Below the pieces are notes generated by a model. That model was not told the origin of the DNA, did not search any database, and saw only the letters and a program-made list of their open reading frames with translations. Both the position numbers and the translations under genes were made by a program. 64,000 nucleotides of DNA from Cellulomonas sp. KH9 (GTDB lineage: Bacteria; Actinomycetota; Actinomycetes; Actinomycetales; Cellulomonadaceae): contig NZ_FOSE01000003.1 of the NCBI RefSeq assembly GCF_900114185.1, positions 434,001 to 498,000 on the forward strand, in the 5' to 3' direction. Every line of letters starts with the position of its first letter. The first letter of the stretch is position 1. Positions 43,727-52,937 of this stretch are shown here, one piece after another.

Positions 43727-45442
43727 ATGAGCACGTCCCCGCGCCCGTCCACCCGGACCGACCACGACGTGCCGGTGCCGATGCGGGACGGGACGGTGCT
43801 GCGGGCCGTGGTGGTGCGCCCGCTGGTGGACGAGCCGGTCCCGGTGGTGCTGCTGCGCAGCCCGTACCCGCTGGCGGACGCGCGCTTCGAGACGGACCTC
43901 ATGGGGCTCGCGGAGCGTGGGCTGGCGCTCGTGATGGTCGCCCTGCGCGGGACCGGCGCGTCCGACGGGGTGTTCTACCCCTGGGCCGACGACCAGCGCG
44001 ACGGCGTCGACACGATCGCGTGGTGCGCGGAGCAGGAGTGGTCGAACGGGCGCGTCGCGACGACGGGGCGCAGCTACGTCGCGCAGACCCAGCTGTACGC
44101 CGCGGGTGGGGCGCCGCCGGCGCTGCGCGCGATGGTCACCGGCGTCGTCCCGAGCGACCCGTGGTCGCTGACGTACACGGGTGGGGCACTGAACCTCGGG
44201 TCGACCCTCGGCTGGGCGGCCGCCATGGCGGGTGTCCCGCTGGCGCGGCGCGCTGCCGCGGGGGAGGACGTCACGCGGCTGCAGGAGGAGTGGGCCGCCC
44301 TGCTGGGCGGGTTCCCCGCCGGGTTCGCCACCACGCCGCTGACGGACGTCCCCGTGCTGGACGAGCTGTTCCCTGCGTGGCGGGACTGGGCCGAGCACGC
44401 GCACCTCGACGACTACTGGCGGGCGCACGCCCTGCCGGACCGTCCCGCGCTGCCGACGTTCGTGGTCGCCGGCTGGCACGACGTGTTCCGGGACCTCTCG
44501 CTGCGCGAGTTCGCCCGCGAGCCGCGGCACCCGGGGTCGCGTCTGGTGGTGGGCCCGTGGAGCCACGGCCCGGCGGGTCGGTCCCTCGGCGACGTCGACC
44601 ACGGGCCCGCGGCGAGCGGTGCGGCCATCGGCCTCGACGCCCAGATCCTCGACTTCCTCGCCGCGCACCTGGCCTCCGACGACGTCCCGGTCCCGGACGC
44701 GCCGGTCCAGGTCTTCGTGACCGGGGCGAACGTGTGGACGCACCACGCGACGTGGCCGCCCGCGGCCCGCGACGTCGACCTGCACCTGCACCCGGGTGCG
44801 CTGGCCGCCGGGCCCGCCGCCGACGGGACGCCGCCCAGCCGCTACGTGTTCGACCCGCGCGACCCCGTGCCGACCCGCGGCGGGAACACGCTGCTGCCGC
44901 AGGGGGACGCCGCGGGCATGTGCGGGTCGGTCGACCAGCGTCCGCTCGACGCGCGCACCGACGTGCTGCGGTTCGTCGGCGACCCGCTCCCGGCGCCCGT
45001 GCGCGTGATCGGGACGGTGCGGCTCACGCTGCACGCGGCGACCAGCGCGGCGGACACCGACTGGACGGCCAAGCTGGTGGACGTCCACCCCGACGGGACC
45101 GCGCTCAACCTCGTCGACGGCATCCTGCGCGCCAGCAGGCAGGACCCCGCGCACCCGGCGCTGCTGACCCCGGACGAGCCGCACGAGCTGGTCGTCGAGC
45201 TGGGTGCGGTCGGGCACGAGTTCGCCGCGGGCCACCGGATCCGCCTGGACGTGTCGAGCTCGAGCTTCCCCCGGTTCGACCGCAACCCCGGCACGGGCGC
45301 GCCCGCCGCGAGCGTCGCCGAGGCGGACTTCGTGGTCGCGCACCAGCGGGTCCTGCACGACGCCGCGCACCTGTCCCGGCTGACGCTGCCGGTCGTCGTG
45401 GCCGGCGACCAGCCCGCCGACGACCAGCCCGCTGAGGACTAG
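43727..45442 (+). CDS. CocE/NonD-family alpha/beta hydrolase (X-Pro dipeptidyl-peptidase-like)
   Basis: ATG 43727 with AAGGAG at spacing six. The 571-residue cytoplasmic protein has an alpha/beta-hydrolase domain with VPMRDGTVLRAVVVRP, nucleophile Ser116 in TGRSYVA, Asp252 in VAGWHDVF and His280 in GPWSHG, then a C-terminal jelly-roll domain (VRLTLHAATSAADTDWTAKL). That is the CocE/NonD arrangement, acting on esters, acyl compounds or X-Pro peptides. Its stop overlaps the convergent GH15 stop by four bases. It may share the palindrome-rich control region with the divergent monooxygenase. Confidence 0.9.
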   Translation: MSTSPRPSTRTDHDVPVPMRDGTVLRAVVVRPLVDEPVPVVLLRSPYPLADARFETDLMGLAERGLALVMVALRGTGASDGVFYPWADDQRDGVDTIAWCAEQEWSNGRVATTGRSYVAQTQLYAAGGAPPALRAMVTGVVPSDPWSLTYTGGALNLGSTLGWAAAMAGVPLARRAAAGEDVTRLQEEWAALLGGFPAGFATTPLTDVPVLDELFPAWRDWAEHAHLDDYWRAHALPDRPALPTFVVAGWHDVFRDLSLREFAREPRHPGSRLVVGPWSHGPAGRSLGDVDHGPAASGAAIGLDAQILDFLAAHLASDDVPVPDAPVQVFVTGANVWTHHATWPPAARDVDLHLHPGALAAGPAADGTPPSRYVFDPRDPVPTRGGNTLLPQGDAAGMCGSVDQRPLDARTDVLRFVGDPLPAPVRVIGTVRLTLHAATSAADTDWTAKLVDVHPDGTALNLVDGILRASRQDPAHPALLTPDEPHELVVELGAVGHEFAAGHRIRLDVSSSSFPRFDRNPGTGAPAASVAEADFVVAHQRVLHDAAHLSRLTLPVVVAGDQPADDQPAED

Positions 45443-47319
45443 CCCTCCGACGGCCGGCGCTGCGCGGCGGCGATCGCGTCCGCCGCGCGGATCAACCCGA
45501 TGTGGCTGAACGCCTGCGGGAAGTTGCCGATCAGCCGTCGCTCGACCGGGTCGTACTCCTCGGCGAGCAGGCCGACGTCGTTCGCGAAGCCGAGGAGCCG
45601 GTCCATGAGGGCCTGCGCCTCGTCGAGCCGCCCGGAGAGCGCGTACTGCTCAACGAGCCAGAAGTTGCAGATGAGGAACGGGTGCTCGTCGCCCGCGAGC
45701 CCGTCCATGCCGTTGTCGGTGCGGTAGCGGTGCACCAGCCCGTGGTCGTCGACCAGCTCGGACTCGATGCGGGCGACCGTGCCGAGCATGCGCGGGTCGT
45801 CGTGCGCGAGGAATCCCGTGTGCGGCAGCTGCAGCAGCGACGCGTCCACGCGGGTGCCGCCGTACACCTGCGTGAAGCTGTTCAGCTCCGCGTCGAACCC
45901 GAGGTCCTCGATCTCGCTGCGCAGCTGCTCGCGCAGCTCGCGCCACCGCTCGACAGGACCGTCGAGGCCGTGCGGGTGCTCGACGGCGCGGATGCCGCGG
46001 TCGAACGCGGCCCACATCATCACGCGCCCGTGCGTGAAGTGGTGCAGCTCGCCGCGCATCTCCCAGATGCCGTTGTCCTTGCGGTCGAGGTTCCGCTCGC
46101 AGAACCGCAGCAGGCTCTTCTGCAGCCCCCAGGACCACTCGTCCTCCGCCACACCCGCGTCGCGCAGCCGCGCCAGGGCGATCATCACCTCGCCCACCAC
46201 GTCGGCCTGGTACTGGTCGGCGGCGCCGTTGCCGATGCGCACCGGGCGTGACCCCTCGTACCCGGCGAGGTGGGCGAGGACCTTCTCGGTCAGCTCCCGC
46301 TCGCCGCCCACCCCGTACATGATCTGGACGTGGTCCGCGTCGCCGGCGACGGCCCGCAGCAGCCAGTTGCGCCACGGCAGGGCGGCGTGCGCGTGCCCGT
46401 GCGCGACGGCGACCTCGATCGTGAGCGCCGCGTCCCGCAGCCAGACGTACCGGTAGTCCCAGTTGCGGCTGCCGCCCGGGCTCTCGGGCAGCGACGCGGT
46501 GGGTGCCGCGACGACACCACCGGTCCGTGCGTGGGTGAGGGCCCGCAGGACCAGCATCGAGCGCAGCACCTGCGCGTTGTGGCCGGTGTCGACGCGGCGT
46601 TCCGCCGACCACTGCGTCCAGAACTCGATGGTGGAGGCGAGTGCGTTGTCGACGTCCACGGCCGGCGGCTCCTCCTCGTGCGACGGGAACACCGTGAGGT
46701 CCCAGTCGAGGGTCTGCCTGGCCTCCAGCCGGAACCGGCCCGTCAGCCGCGGGGCGGGCGCGCCGGCACCGCCCTCGGCCTGCGCGTCGAACCTGCCGAG
46801 CCGTCCTGCACGCCGGTCGTCCGCTCCCGCGTCGTCGTCGTCCGCCCAGGTCAGCAGCGAGCCGTACAGCACCAGCCCGTCCGGGCCGGCGAGCGACAGC
46901 AGCGCACGCGCGTCCCCGCGCTCGACGACGCGCACCCACGGGGTGGCCCGCGCGTAGTCGAACCGCAGGCGCAGGTCGTGCTCCACCTCGACGGTCCCCT
47001 CCAGGCACTGCACGCGCCGCACCAGGTCGGCGTGCTCGGTGGTGAGCGGCAGGAAGTCCGTGACGCGGACGCGTCCCGTCGGGGTCCGCCACGTCGTCTC
47101 CAGGACGAAGGTGTGCGGGATGTAGCGGCGCTCGACGACCTCCCCGTCGACGACCGAGAGCCGCCAGCGGCCGTCGTCCGGGCCACCCAGGAGCGCCGAG
47201 AAGACGGCCGGGGAGTCGTAGCGCGGCAGGCACAGCCAGTCGATGCTGCCGTCACGGGACACCAGCGGGCCGGTGCACAGGTCGGACAGCAGCGCGTAGT
47301 CCTCCAAGGGCGTGCTCAT
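45439..47319 (-). CDS. GH15 family glucoamylase/trehalase-like protein
   Basis: ATG 47319. The 626-residue cytoplasmic protein begins MSTPLEDYALLSDLCTGPLV, the typical N-terminus of trehalase-like GH15 proteins. It has an N-terminal beta-sandwich (about 1-260) and an (alpha/alpha)6 barrel with RNWDYRYVWLRDAALT, QYQADVVGEVM, WEMRGELHHFTHGRVMMWAA (probable general acid Glu) and AEEYDP (probable base). These enzymes release glucose from alpha-glucosidic substrates; in actinobacteria several are trehalases. The next upstream gene is a close paralogue. Its 3' end overlaps the convergent CocE gene by four bases. Confidence 0.9.
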   Translation of the reverse strand: MSTPLEDYALLSDLCTGPLVSRDGSIDWLCLPRYDSPAVFSALLGGPDDGRWRLSVVDGEVVERRYIPHTFVLETTWRTPTGRVRVTDFLPLTTEHADLVRRVQCLEGTVEVEHDLRLRFDYARATPWVRVVERGDARALLSLAGPDGLVLYGSLLTWADDDDAGADDRRAGRLGRFDAQAEGGAGAPAPRLTGRFRLEARQTLDWDLTVFPSHEEEPPAVDVDNALASTIEFWTQWSAERRVDTGHNAQVLRSMLVLRALTHARTGGVVAAPTASLPESPGGSRNWDYRYVWLRDAALTIEVAVAHGHAHAALPWRNWLLRAVAGDADHVQIMYGVGGERELTEKVLAHLAGYEGSRPVRIGNGAADQYQADVVGEVMIALARLRDAGVAEDEWSWGLQKSLLRFCERNLDRKDNGIWEMRGELHHFTHGRVMMWAAFDRGIRAVEHPHGLDGPVERWRELREQLRSEIEDLGFDAELNSFTQVYGGTRVDASLLQLPHTGFLAHDDPRMLGTVARIESELVDDHGLVHRYRTDNGMDGLAGDEHPFLICNFWLVEQYALSGRLDEAQALMDRLLGFANDVGLLAEEYDPVERRLIGNFPQAFSHIGLIRAADAIAAAQRRPSEG

Positions 47320-47478
47320 CGCGGCCTCCGGCCCCGCCCTCGGGCGGGACGAGCAGTCCGACTCATCGCGGCTCCTGCGCACCGGCGACGGCTCGTCCGT
47401 CGCTCCCGTCGAGCATCCCGACTCGGCGCACCGCGCGCACCTCGGGGACGTGGCGGACCTGCGACGGTGCCGCCGCGA

Positions 47479-49347
47479 TCAGTCGTCGGTCACGTCCGCG
47501 AGCGCGTCCGAGGCGCGGATCAGGCCGATGTGGCTGAACGCCTGCGGGAAGTTGCCGACGAGCCGGCCCGCCCCCGGGTCGTACTCCTCGCTGAGGAGCC
47601 CCAGGTCGTTCGCGTACCCGACGAGCTGCTTCATCAGCACCCGGGCGTCCTCGACGCGCCCGCTGCGGGCGTACTGCTCGACCAGCCAGAAGCAGCAGAT
47701 GAGGAACGGGTGCTCGTCGCCCTCCAACCCGTCCATGCCGGTGTCCGTGCGGTACCGGTGCACCAGCCCGTGCTCGTCGACCAGGTCCCGCTCGATCCGG
47801 GCGACCGTGCCCAGCATGCGCGGGTCGTCGTAGGCGAGGAACCCGGTGTGCGGCAGCTGCAGCAGCGACGCGTCCACCTCGCTGTTGTCGTACGTCTGCG
47901 TGAAGGTGTCGAGCTCCTCGTCGAAGCCCCGGGTCTCGATCTCCTCGCGCAGCCGCGCGCGCAGCTCGCGCCACCGCTCGACCGGGCCGTCGAGGCCGTG
48001 CTGCTCGACCGCGCGCACGCCCTGGTCGAACGCGGCCCACATCATCGCCCGGCCGTGGGTGAAGTGGTGCAGCTCGCCCCGCATCTCCCAGATGCCGTGG
48101 TCCTTGCGGTCCAGGTGCTCCTCCGCGAACCGCAGGAGGCTCTTCTGCAGGCCCCACGTGTACTCGTCGTCCGCGACGCCCGCGTCGCGCAGCATCCCGA
48201 GCGCGATCATCACCTCGCCCACCACGTCCGCCTGGTACTGGTCCGCGGCGCCGTTGCCGATGCGCACGGGCCGCGACCCCTCGTAGCCGTCGAGGTGGTC
48301 GAGCACCTTCTCGTCGAGCTCGCGCTCCCCGCCGACGCCGTACATGATCCGCACGTCGTGGGCGTCGCCCGCCACGGCGCGCAGCAGCCAGTCGCGCCAC
48401 AGGCACGCGCCCTCGGTCAGCCCGTGCGCGACGGCCACCTCGATGGTCAGCGCCGCGTCGCGCAGCCACACGTAGCGGTAGTCCCAGTTGCGCACCCCGC
48501 CGACCTCCTCGGGCAGCGACGCCGTGGGCGCGGCGACCATCCCGCCGGTCTCGCCGTGGGTGAGGGCGCGCAGCACGAGCATGGAACGCAGCACCTGCGG
48601 GTCCCGGCTGGTGCGGACCGTCACCTTCGACGACCAGTCCGTCCAGAACCGCAGCGTCTCCGCGAGGGCCTGGTCCACGTCGATCGGCTCCGGCGGCGCG
48701 TGGTACGACGGGAACCACGCGAGGTCCCAGTCGCGCACGTCACCCGCGTCCAGACGGAACCGGCCCGTCAGGCGGGGCGCCCGGAGGCCGCCGGGCCGGT
48801 CGCCGCCGGTGAACGCCCCGGGCTGGTCGGCCGCGGCCTCCGGATCCTCGATCGCGTCCTCGTGGTCGTCGCTCCAGCCCAGCAGCGGGCCGGTCACCAG
48901 CACCCCGTCGGGGCCCGCCAGCGAGGTCAGCGCCGGCTGCCCGTGGTGGTCCACGACGCGCACCCACGGGGTGGCGCGCGCGTAGTCGAAGCGCAGGCGC
49001 AGGTCGTGCTCCACCTCCACGGTGCCCTCGAGGCACTCCACCCGGCGCACCAGGTCGTCCCGCTGGTCCGACACCGGCAGGAAGTCGGTGACGCGGGCCG
49101 TGCCTGTCGGGCCGCGCCACGTGGTCTCGAGCACGAAGGTGTGGGGCAGGTAGCGGCGCCCGACGACCTCGCCGTCGACCACCGACAGCTTCCAGCGGCC
49201 GTCGTCGGGCCCGCCGAGGACGGCGGAGAACACCGCGGGGGAGTCGAACCGCGGCAGGCACAGCCAGTCGATGCTGCCGTCGCGCGACACCAGCGGGCCG
49301 GTGCGCAGGTCGGACAGCAGGGCGTAGTCCTCGAGGGGGGTGCTCAC
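47479..49347 (-). CDS. GH15 family glucoamylase/trehalase-like protein (paralogue)
   Basis: GTG 49347, encoding the same MSTPLEDYALLSDL start as the neighbour; AAGGACGAG precedes it. The 622 residues align with the downstream GH15 along the whole length, with the same conserved segments (RNWDYRYVWLRDAALT, WEMRGELHHFTHG, SEEYDP). Main differences lie in the beta-sandwich loop around residues 165-195, which here is richer in Asp/Gly. A tandem duplication is evident. The pair is separated by about 160 bp, so each may have its own promoter. Different substrate preference is possible. Confidence 0.9.
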   Translation of the reverse strand: MSTPLEDYALLSDLRTGPLVSRDGSIDWLCLPRFDSPAVFSAVLGGPDDGRWKLSVVDGEVVGRRYLPHTFVLETTWRGPTGTARVTDFLPVSDQRDDLVRRVECLEGTVEVEHDLRLRFDYARATPWVRVVDHHGQPALTSLAGPDGVLVTGPLLGWSDDHEDAIEDPEAAADQPGAFTGGDRPGGLRAPRLTGRFRLDAGDVRDWDLAWFPSYHAPPEPIDVDQALAETLRFWTDWSSKVTVRTSRDPQVLRSMLVLRALTHGETGGMVAAPTASLPEEVGGVRNWDYRYVWLRDAALTIEVAVAHGLTEGACLWRDWLLRAVAGDAHDVRIMYGVGGERELDEKVLDHLDGYEGSRPVRIGNGAADQYQADVVGEVMIALGMLRDAGVADDEYTWGLQKSLLRFAEEHLDRKDHGIWEMRGELHHFTHGRAMMWAAFDQGVRAVEQHGLDGPVERWRELRARLREEIETRGFDEELDTFTQTYDNSEVDASLLQLPHTGFLAYDDPRMLGTVARIERDLVDEHGLVHRYRTDTGMDGLEGDEHPFLICCFWLVEQYARSGRVEDARVLMKQLVGYANDLGLLSEEYDPGAGRLVGNFPQAFSHIGLIRASDALADVTDD

Positions 49348-49361
49348 CTCGTCCTTTGTAC

Positions 49362-49403
49362 GTGCTGGACGGGTGACTCGCAGCCGGGGCGCCGGTCCAG
49401 CAC
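49362..49403 (-). terminator. hairpin between small acidic gene and GH15
   Basis: Inverted repeat GTGCTGGAC (49362-49370) / GTCCAGCAC (49395-49403) with a 24-nt GC-rich loop, in the 62-bp gap between the 47-residue gene and the GH15 gene on the minus strand. Could be a terminator, attenuator or operator. Confidence 0.4.
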
Positions 49404-49409
49404 CCCGGG

Positions 49410-49553
49410 TCAGCCCTCGTCCGGCTCGTCCGGCTCGTCCGGTCCGGTCGTGCCGACGTCCGCGGGGTCCGGACCCGGGCCGGTGTCCACGGTGTGCGGG
49501 TCGTCGCCCGGGTGCGGCGTGCCGGGGGAGGCGGGTCCGGGGTTCTCGCTCAT
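49410..49553 (-). CDS. very small acidic Pro-rich protein (47 aa)
   Basis: ATG 49553 is preceded by AAGGAG at a perfect distance. The 47 codons encode a Pro/Asp/Glu/Gly-rich, probably disordered polypeptide starting MSENPGPASPGTPHPGDD and ending DEPDEPDEG. No hydrophobic core. Function unknown. Faces a second tiny acidic gene (49764) across a 210-bp gap, and both begin MSE. The strong ribosome-binding site is the main evidence that it is real. Confidence 0.5.
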   Translation of the reverse strand: MSENPGPASPGTPHPGDDPHTVDTGPGPDPADVGTTGPDEPDEPDEG

Positions 49554-49763
49554 GGTCGCTCCTTCGCGTCCGGTGGCGCGGCGCCGACGCCGCGCCCATC
49601 GAGCATCGCCGTCGCCGGCAGGTCGCGCACCTCGGCGGGCGCCGCCTGGTCGGCCGTCACTCGACCGGTCGGCGGGACCCCGGAGGGTGGGCGCTCTGGT
49701 TGCGGGTGCGCGGGTGCCGACGCACGCTGGGCGGACGCACGTCCGACGACGCAGGAGGCTCCC

Positions 49764-49895
49764 ATGAGCGAGACAGACGACGGCCGCGGCGGCACGGGCG
49801 CCGACGAGCTGTCCGACGACGGCGTGGGTGGCACCGCGACCGACGAGCCGAGCACGTTCGAGCCGGAGGAGGACCCCGACGCCACGGAAGGCTGA
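49764..49895 (+). CDS. very small acidic Gly-rich protein (43 aa)
   Basis: ATG 49764 with AGGAGG at 49753-49758. The 43-residue product (MSETDDGRGGTGADELSDDG... ending EEDPDATEG) is strongly acidic and probably disordered. It overlaps the apparent start of the LigD-like gene in a different frame by 68 bp, suggesting coupled translation or that the LigD start is misjudged. Function unknown. Confidence 0.5.
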   Translation: MSETDDGRGGTGADELSDDGVGGTATDEPSTFEPEEDPDATEG

Positions 49896-51564
49896 CGCCA
49901 CCCCCAAGCCGCCGGAGGCGCCCGACGCGCTGGGCACCTACCGGTCGATGCGTGACTTCACGCGCACGGCCGAGCCCGCGGGCGCGCCCCCGGCGGGGGC
50001 CGCAGGACCGGAGCGTCGCTTCGTGGTGCAACGGCACCGCGCGCGCCGGCTGCACTACGACGTGCGCTTCGAGATCGACGGCGTCCTCGTGAGCTGGGCG
50101 GTGCCGAAGGGCCCGACGCTCGATCCGAAGGCGCGCCGCATGGCGGTGCACGTCGAGGACCACCCGCTGGAGTACGAGGACTTCGAGGGCGTCATCCCGC
50201 ACGGGCAGTACGGCGGCGGCGACGTCATCGTGTGGGACCGCGGCACGTGGGAGCCCTACAAGAGCGACGACCCGGCCGCCGAGGTCGCGGGTGGCCAGCT
50301 GCACGCCGAGCTGTACGGCGAGCGGCTGCGCGGCAAGTTCCTGCTGGTCCGCCGCGACGGCAGTGCCCGCGACGGCAGCGCCCGCGACGGCAGTGCCCGC
50401 GACGGCAGTGCCCGCGAGGGCAAGGAGCAGTGGCTCATGCTCCACAAGAAGGACGAGCACGCCGTCGACGGCTGGGACGCCGAGGACCACCCGACGTCGG
50501 TGGTGTCGGGGCGCACGAACGACGAGGTCGCGGCGGCGCCGGACCGGCTGTGGCGCTCGGGTGTCCCGGCTGCCGAGGCGGAGGTCGAGACGCACCCGGC
50601 GGCGCCGCAGGTCGCCGGCCCGTCGGACGACGAGCTCGCCGCGCTGGACGACCTCGGTGCGTCGGGCACGTGGGAGGTCTTCGGGCGGCGCCTGCGCGTC
50701 ACCAACCTCGACAAGGAGCTGTTCCCCGGCCGCGACGGCGAGCCGCCCGTGACCAAGCGCGAGCTGCTGCGCTACGCGGCGCGCATCGCGCCCGTCGCGC
50801 TGCCGTACCTGGCGGGCCGGGCGCTCAACATGCACCGCTTCCCGCAGGGTGCCGCGACGGCCGGGTTCTGGCACAAGCAGCTGCCGGACCACGCGCCCGA
50901 CTGGGTGCCGCGCTGGGACCGGCCCGACGTGGACCCGGGGGAGTCGACCACGTACCTCGTCGTCGACGAGCCGGCGGCGCTGGTGTGGGCCGCGAACTTC
51001 GGGGCGCTGGAGTGGCACGCGTGGACGTCGCGCACGTCGGCGCCGGACCTGCCGACGTACGCGCTCGTGGACCTGGACCCCGGTCCGTCGACGGCCTGGG
51101 ACGACCTGGTGCTGCTCGCCCGGCTGCACCGCGACGCGTTCGAGCACGTCGGCGTGCGGGCGTTCCCCAAGCTCACCGGGCGCCGCGGCATCCAGGTGTG
51201 GGTGCCCGTGACCGTGGGGCCGTCGTTCGACGAGACACGGGCCTGGGTCGAGCGGCTCTCGCGGACCGTCGGCAAGGTCGTGCCCGACCTGGTGAGCTGG
51301 CGCTGGGAGGTGCGGGAGCGCGGTGGTCAGGCGCGGCTCGACTACACGCAGAACGCGGTGAACAAGACGCTCGTGGCGCCGTACAGCCCTCGGGCTGCGG
51401 CGGGTGCGCCGGTGTCCGCGCCGATCACGTGGGACGAGCTCGACGCCGAGTGGCTGCGCCCCGACGCCTTCACCGTCCGCACCGTCCTGGACCGCGTCGC
51501 GGAGCGCGGCGACCCGTTCCGTGGCGCGCTCGCGGGTGACCAGGTGCTGCCGCCGCTGCGCTGA
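49828..51564 (+). CDS. LigD-like PE-Pol protein without ligase domain
   Basis: The frame opens at GTG 49828, inside the small acidic gene. No later ATG/GTG/TTG occurs before the conserved LGTYRSMRDFTRTAEP segment, so the start is this GTG or a CTG at 49930. Up to 578 residues. An N-terminal 3'-phosphoesterase domain (FVVQRHRARRLHYDVRFEID, VEDHPLEYEDFEGVIPHGQY) is followed by an archaeo-eukaryotic-primase-type polymerase domain (NLDKELFPG, MHRFPQG, FWHKQLP, ALVDLDPGP with metal-binding Asp pair, KLTGRRGIQVWVPV). The ATP-dependent ligase domain that normally lies between or beside these in LigD is absent. Role: DNA end processing and gap filling in non-homologous end joining. No Ku gene is in the window. 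Confidence 0.85.
   Translation: MAPRPTSRARSSRRRTPTPRKADATPKPPEAPDALGTYRSMRDFTRTAEPAGAPPAGAAGPERRFVVQRHRARRLHYDVRFEIDGVLVSWAVPKGPTLDPKARRMAVHVEDHPLEYEDFEGVIPHGQYGGGDVIVWDRGTWEPYKSDDPAAEVAGGQLHAELYGERLRGKFLLVRRDGSARDGSARDGSARDGSAREGKEQWLMLHKKDEHAVDGWDAEDHPTSVVSGRTNDEVAAAPDRLWRSGVPAAEAEVETHPAAPQVAGPSDDELAALDDLGASGTWEVFGRRLRVTNLDKELFPGRDGEPPVTKRELLRYAARIAPVALPYLAGRALNMHRFPQGAATAGFWHKQLPDHAPDWVPRWDRPDVDPGESTTYLVVDEPAALVWAANFGALEWHAWTSRTSAPDLPTYALVDLDPGPSTAWDDLVLLARLHRDAFEHVGVRAFPKLTGRRGIQVWVPVTVGPSFDETRAWVERLSRTVGKVVPDLVSWRWEVRERGGQARLDYTQNAVNKTLVAPYSPRAAAGAPVSAPITWDELDAEWLRPDAFTVRTVLDRVAERGDPFRGALAGDQVLPPLR
50356..50415 (+). repeat. 15-bp tandem repeat in the PE domain coding region
   Basis: Four contiguous copies of GACGGCAGTGCCCGC (copy two differs by one base), encoding DGSAR four times at about residues 177-196. 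They sit in the loop between KFLLVRR and KEQWLMLHKKD of the phosphoesterase domain. In-frame length means copy-number change would not break the protein. Confidence 0.9.
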
Positions 51565-51618
51565 GGGCGCCCCGCGCTGACCTCGGTCCGCGGGCGGACG
51601 ACCCGGCGGCGGCGCCGC

Positions 51619-52764
51619 TCAGGCGCCGGGTGTCGCGCGCGTGCCGCCGTCCCCGGTGTCCCCGTCGTCCGCGTTCGCGCTCCCCGTGCGCCGCGCCGCG
51701 GTCTCGCGCAGGGCGCGCCCGCGCTCGACGTCCTTCTCGAGGCGTGACTGACGCTTCTCGCTGGCGCGGGTGTCGCGCGGGGGCAGCTGCAGGGTGCGCT
51801 CGGCCTCCAGGCCCGCCTGCAGCTCACGGCCGCGCTCGAGCTCGGCGTCCAGCTCGGCACCGAACAGCAGGGCCAGGTTGGTCAGCCAGAGCCACAGCAG
51901 CAGCACGATCACGCCGGCGAGCGAGCCGTACGTCCGGTCGTAGTCGGCGAAGCTGCTGACGTACAGGCCCAGGCCGGCCGTCGCGAGCACCCAGACGACG
52001 ATCGCGAGGAAGGCGCCGAGGCTGATCCACCGGAACCTCGGCTGCCGCACGTTCGGGGTCCCGTGGTACAGCAGCGCGACGGCCATGACCACGAGGAACA
52101 GCACGATCGGCCACTTGACGACCTGCCAGACCGTCACGACGGTCGAGCTGAGGCCCACGGCCTCGCCGATGCCCTCCGCGACCGGACCGGACAGCACCAG
52201 CAGGGCGACGACCAGCACGGCGATGACGACGAGCACTGCGGTCAGCAGCAGCAGCACCGGGCGCAGCTTCCAGATCGGGCGGCCCTCGTCGACCTCGTAG
52301 ATGCGGTTCATGCCGCGGCTGAACGCGGCGACGTACCCGGAGGCCGACCACAGCGCCAGGACGAGGCCGAGGACCAGGGCGAACCCGGCCGCGGGGACGT
52401 CCGTCAGGCGCTCCAGCACCGGACGCAGCCCTTCGACCTGCTCGCCCGCACCGACGTCGGTCGCCAGGTCGACGATGCCCTGGACGGTCTCGTCGGGGTC
52501 GTCCACGAGCGACAGCAGCGACACGACGGCCAGCAGGGCCGGGGCGATCGCCAGGACGGCGTAGTAGGTCAGCGCCGCGGCCAGGTCCGTGCACTGGTCG
52601 CCGAGGAACTCCCGCACCGTGGTCCGCAGCACGTACAGCCACGACGGCTTGTGCAGGTCGGTGGGGGAGCCGGGCTTGCGGGGGTCGTCGGGGCTCGGCG
52701 CGTCGGCCTTGTGGGCGGCAGCACCGGTGGCGTCGTCGGCCGGCGCGGGGGTCGCGGAGCTCAT
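51619..52764 (-). CDS. YihY/BrkB-family membrane protein
   Basis: ATG 52764 is chosen since GGGAG precedes it; GTG 52770 is in frame. The 381-residue protein has a Pro/Asp-rich cytoplasmic N-terminus, the family signature FLGDQCTDLAAALTYYAVLAIAPALLA, six predicted membrane helices, SASGYVAAFSRGMNRIYEVDEGRP, YDRTYGSLAGVIVLLLWLWL, and a long charged coiled C-terminus. Family members are widespread inner-membrane proteins of unclear function (once taken for RNase BN). It is convergent with the LigD-like gene and divergent from the GH39 gene. Confidence 0.9.
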   Translation of the reverse strand: MSSATPAPADDATGAAAHKADAPSPDDPRKPGSPTDLHKPSWLYVLRTTVREFLGDQCTDLAAALTYYAVLAIAPALLAVVSLLSLVDDPDETVQGIVDLATDVGAGEQVEGLRPVLERLTDVPAAGFALVLGLVLALWSASGYVAAFSRGMNRIYEVDEGRPIWKLRPVLLLLTAVLVVIAVLVVALLVLSGPVAEGIGEAVGLSSTVVTVWQVVKWPIVLFLVVMAVALLYHGTPNVRQPRFRWISLGAFLAIVVWVLATAGLGLYVSSFADYDRTYGSLAGVIVLLLWLWLTNLALLFGAELDAELERGRELQAGLEAERTLQLPPRDTRASEKRQSRLEKDVERGRALRETAARRTGSANADDGDTGDGGTRATPGA

Positions 52765-52937
52765 GGGCACTCCCGGTGCGGGTCACGTCAGGGGCACCAG
52801 CCAGCATGGGGGGGACGACCGGGTGCCGCACGTCAGGGCCGTCGGCCGTCGCACCGGCAGCGCGGTGCGAGGGCGACCGGGCCCCGTCCTCGACCGCGCG
52901 CGGCGGAGGTCGCGCGCCCCAGGTGACGCGAAGTGCC

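Noticed and set aside
49362..49403. Small RNA gene between the acidic mini-gene and GH15
   Set aside because: Only one imperfectly placed inverted repeat, no separate promoter; better explained as a terminator or attenuator.
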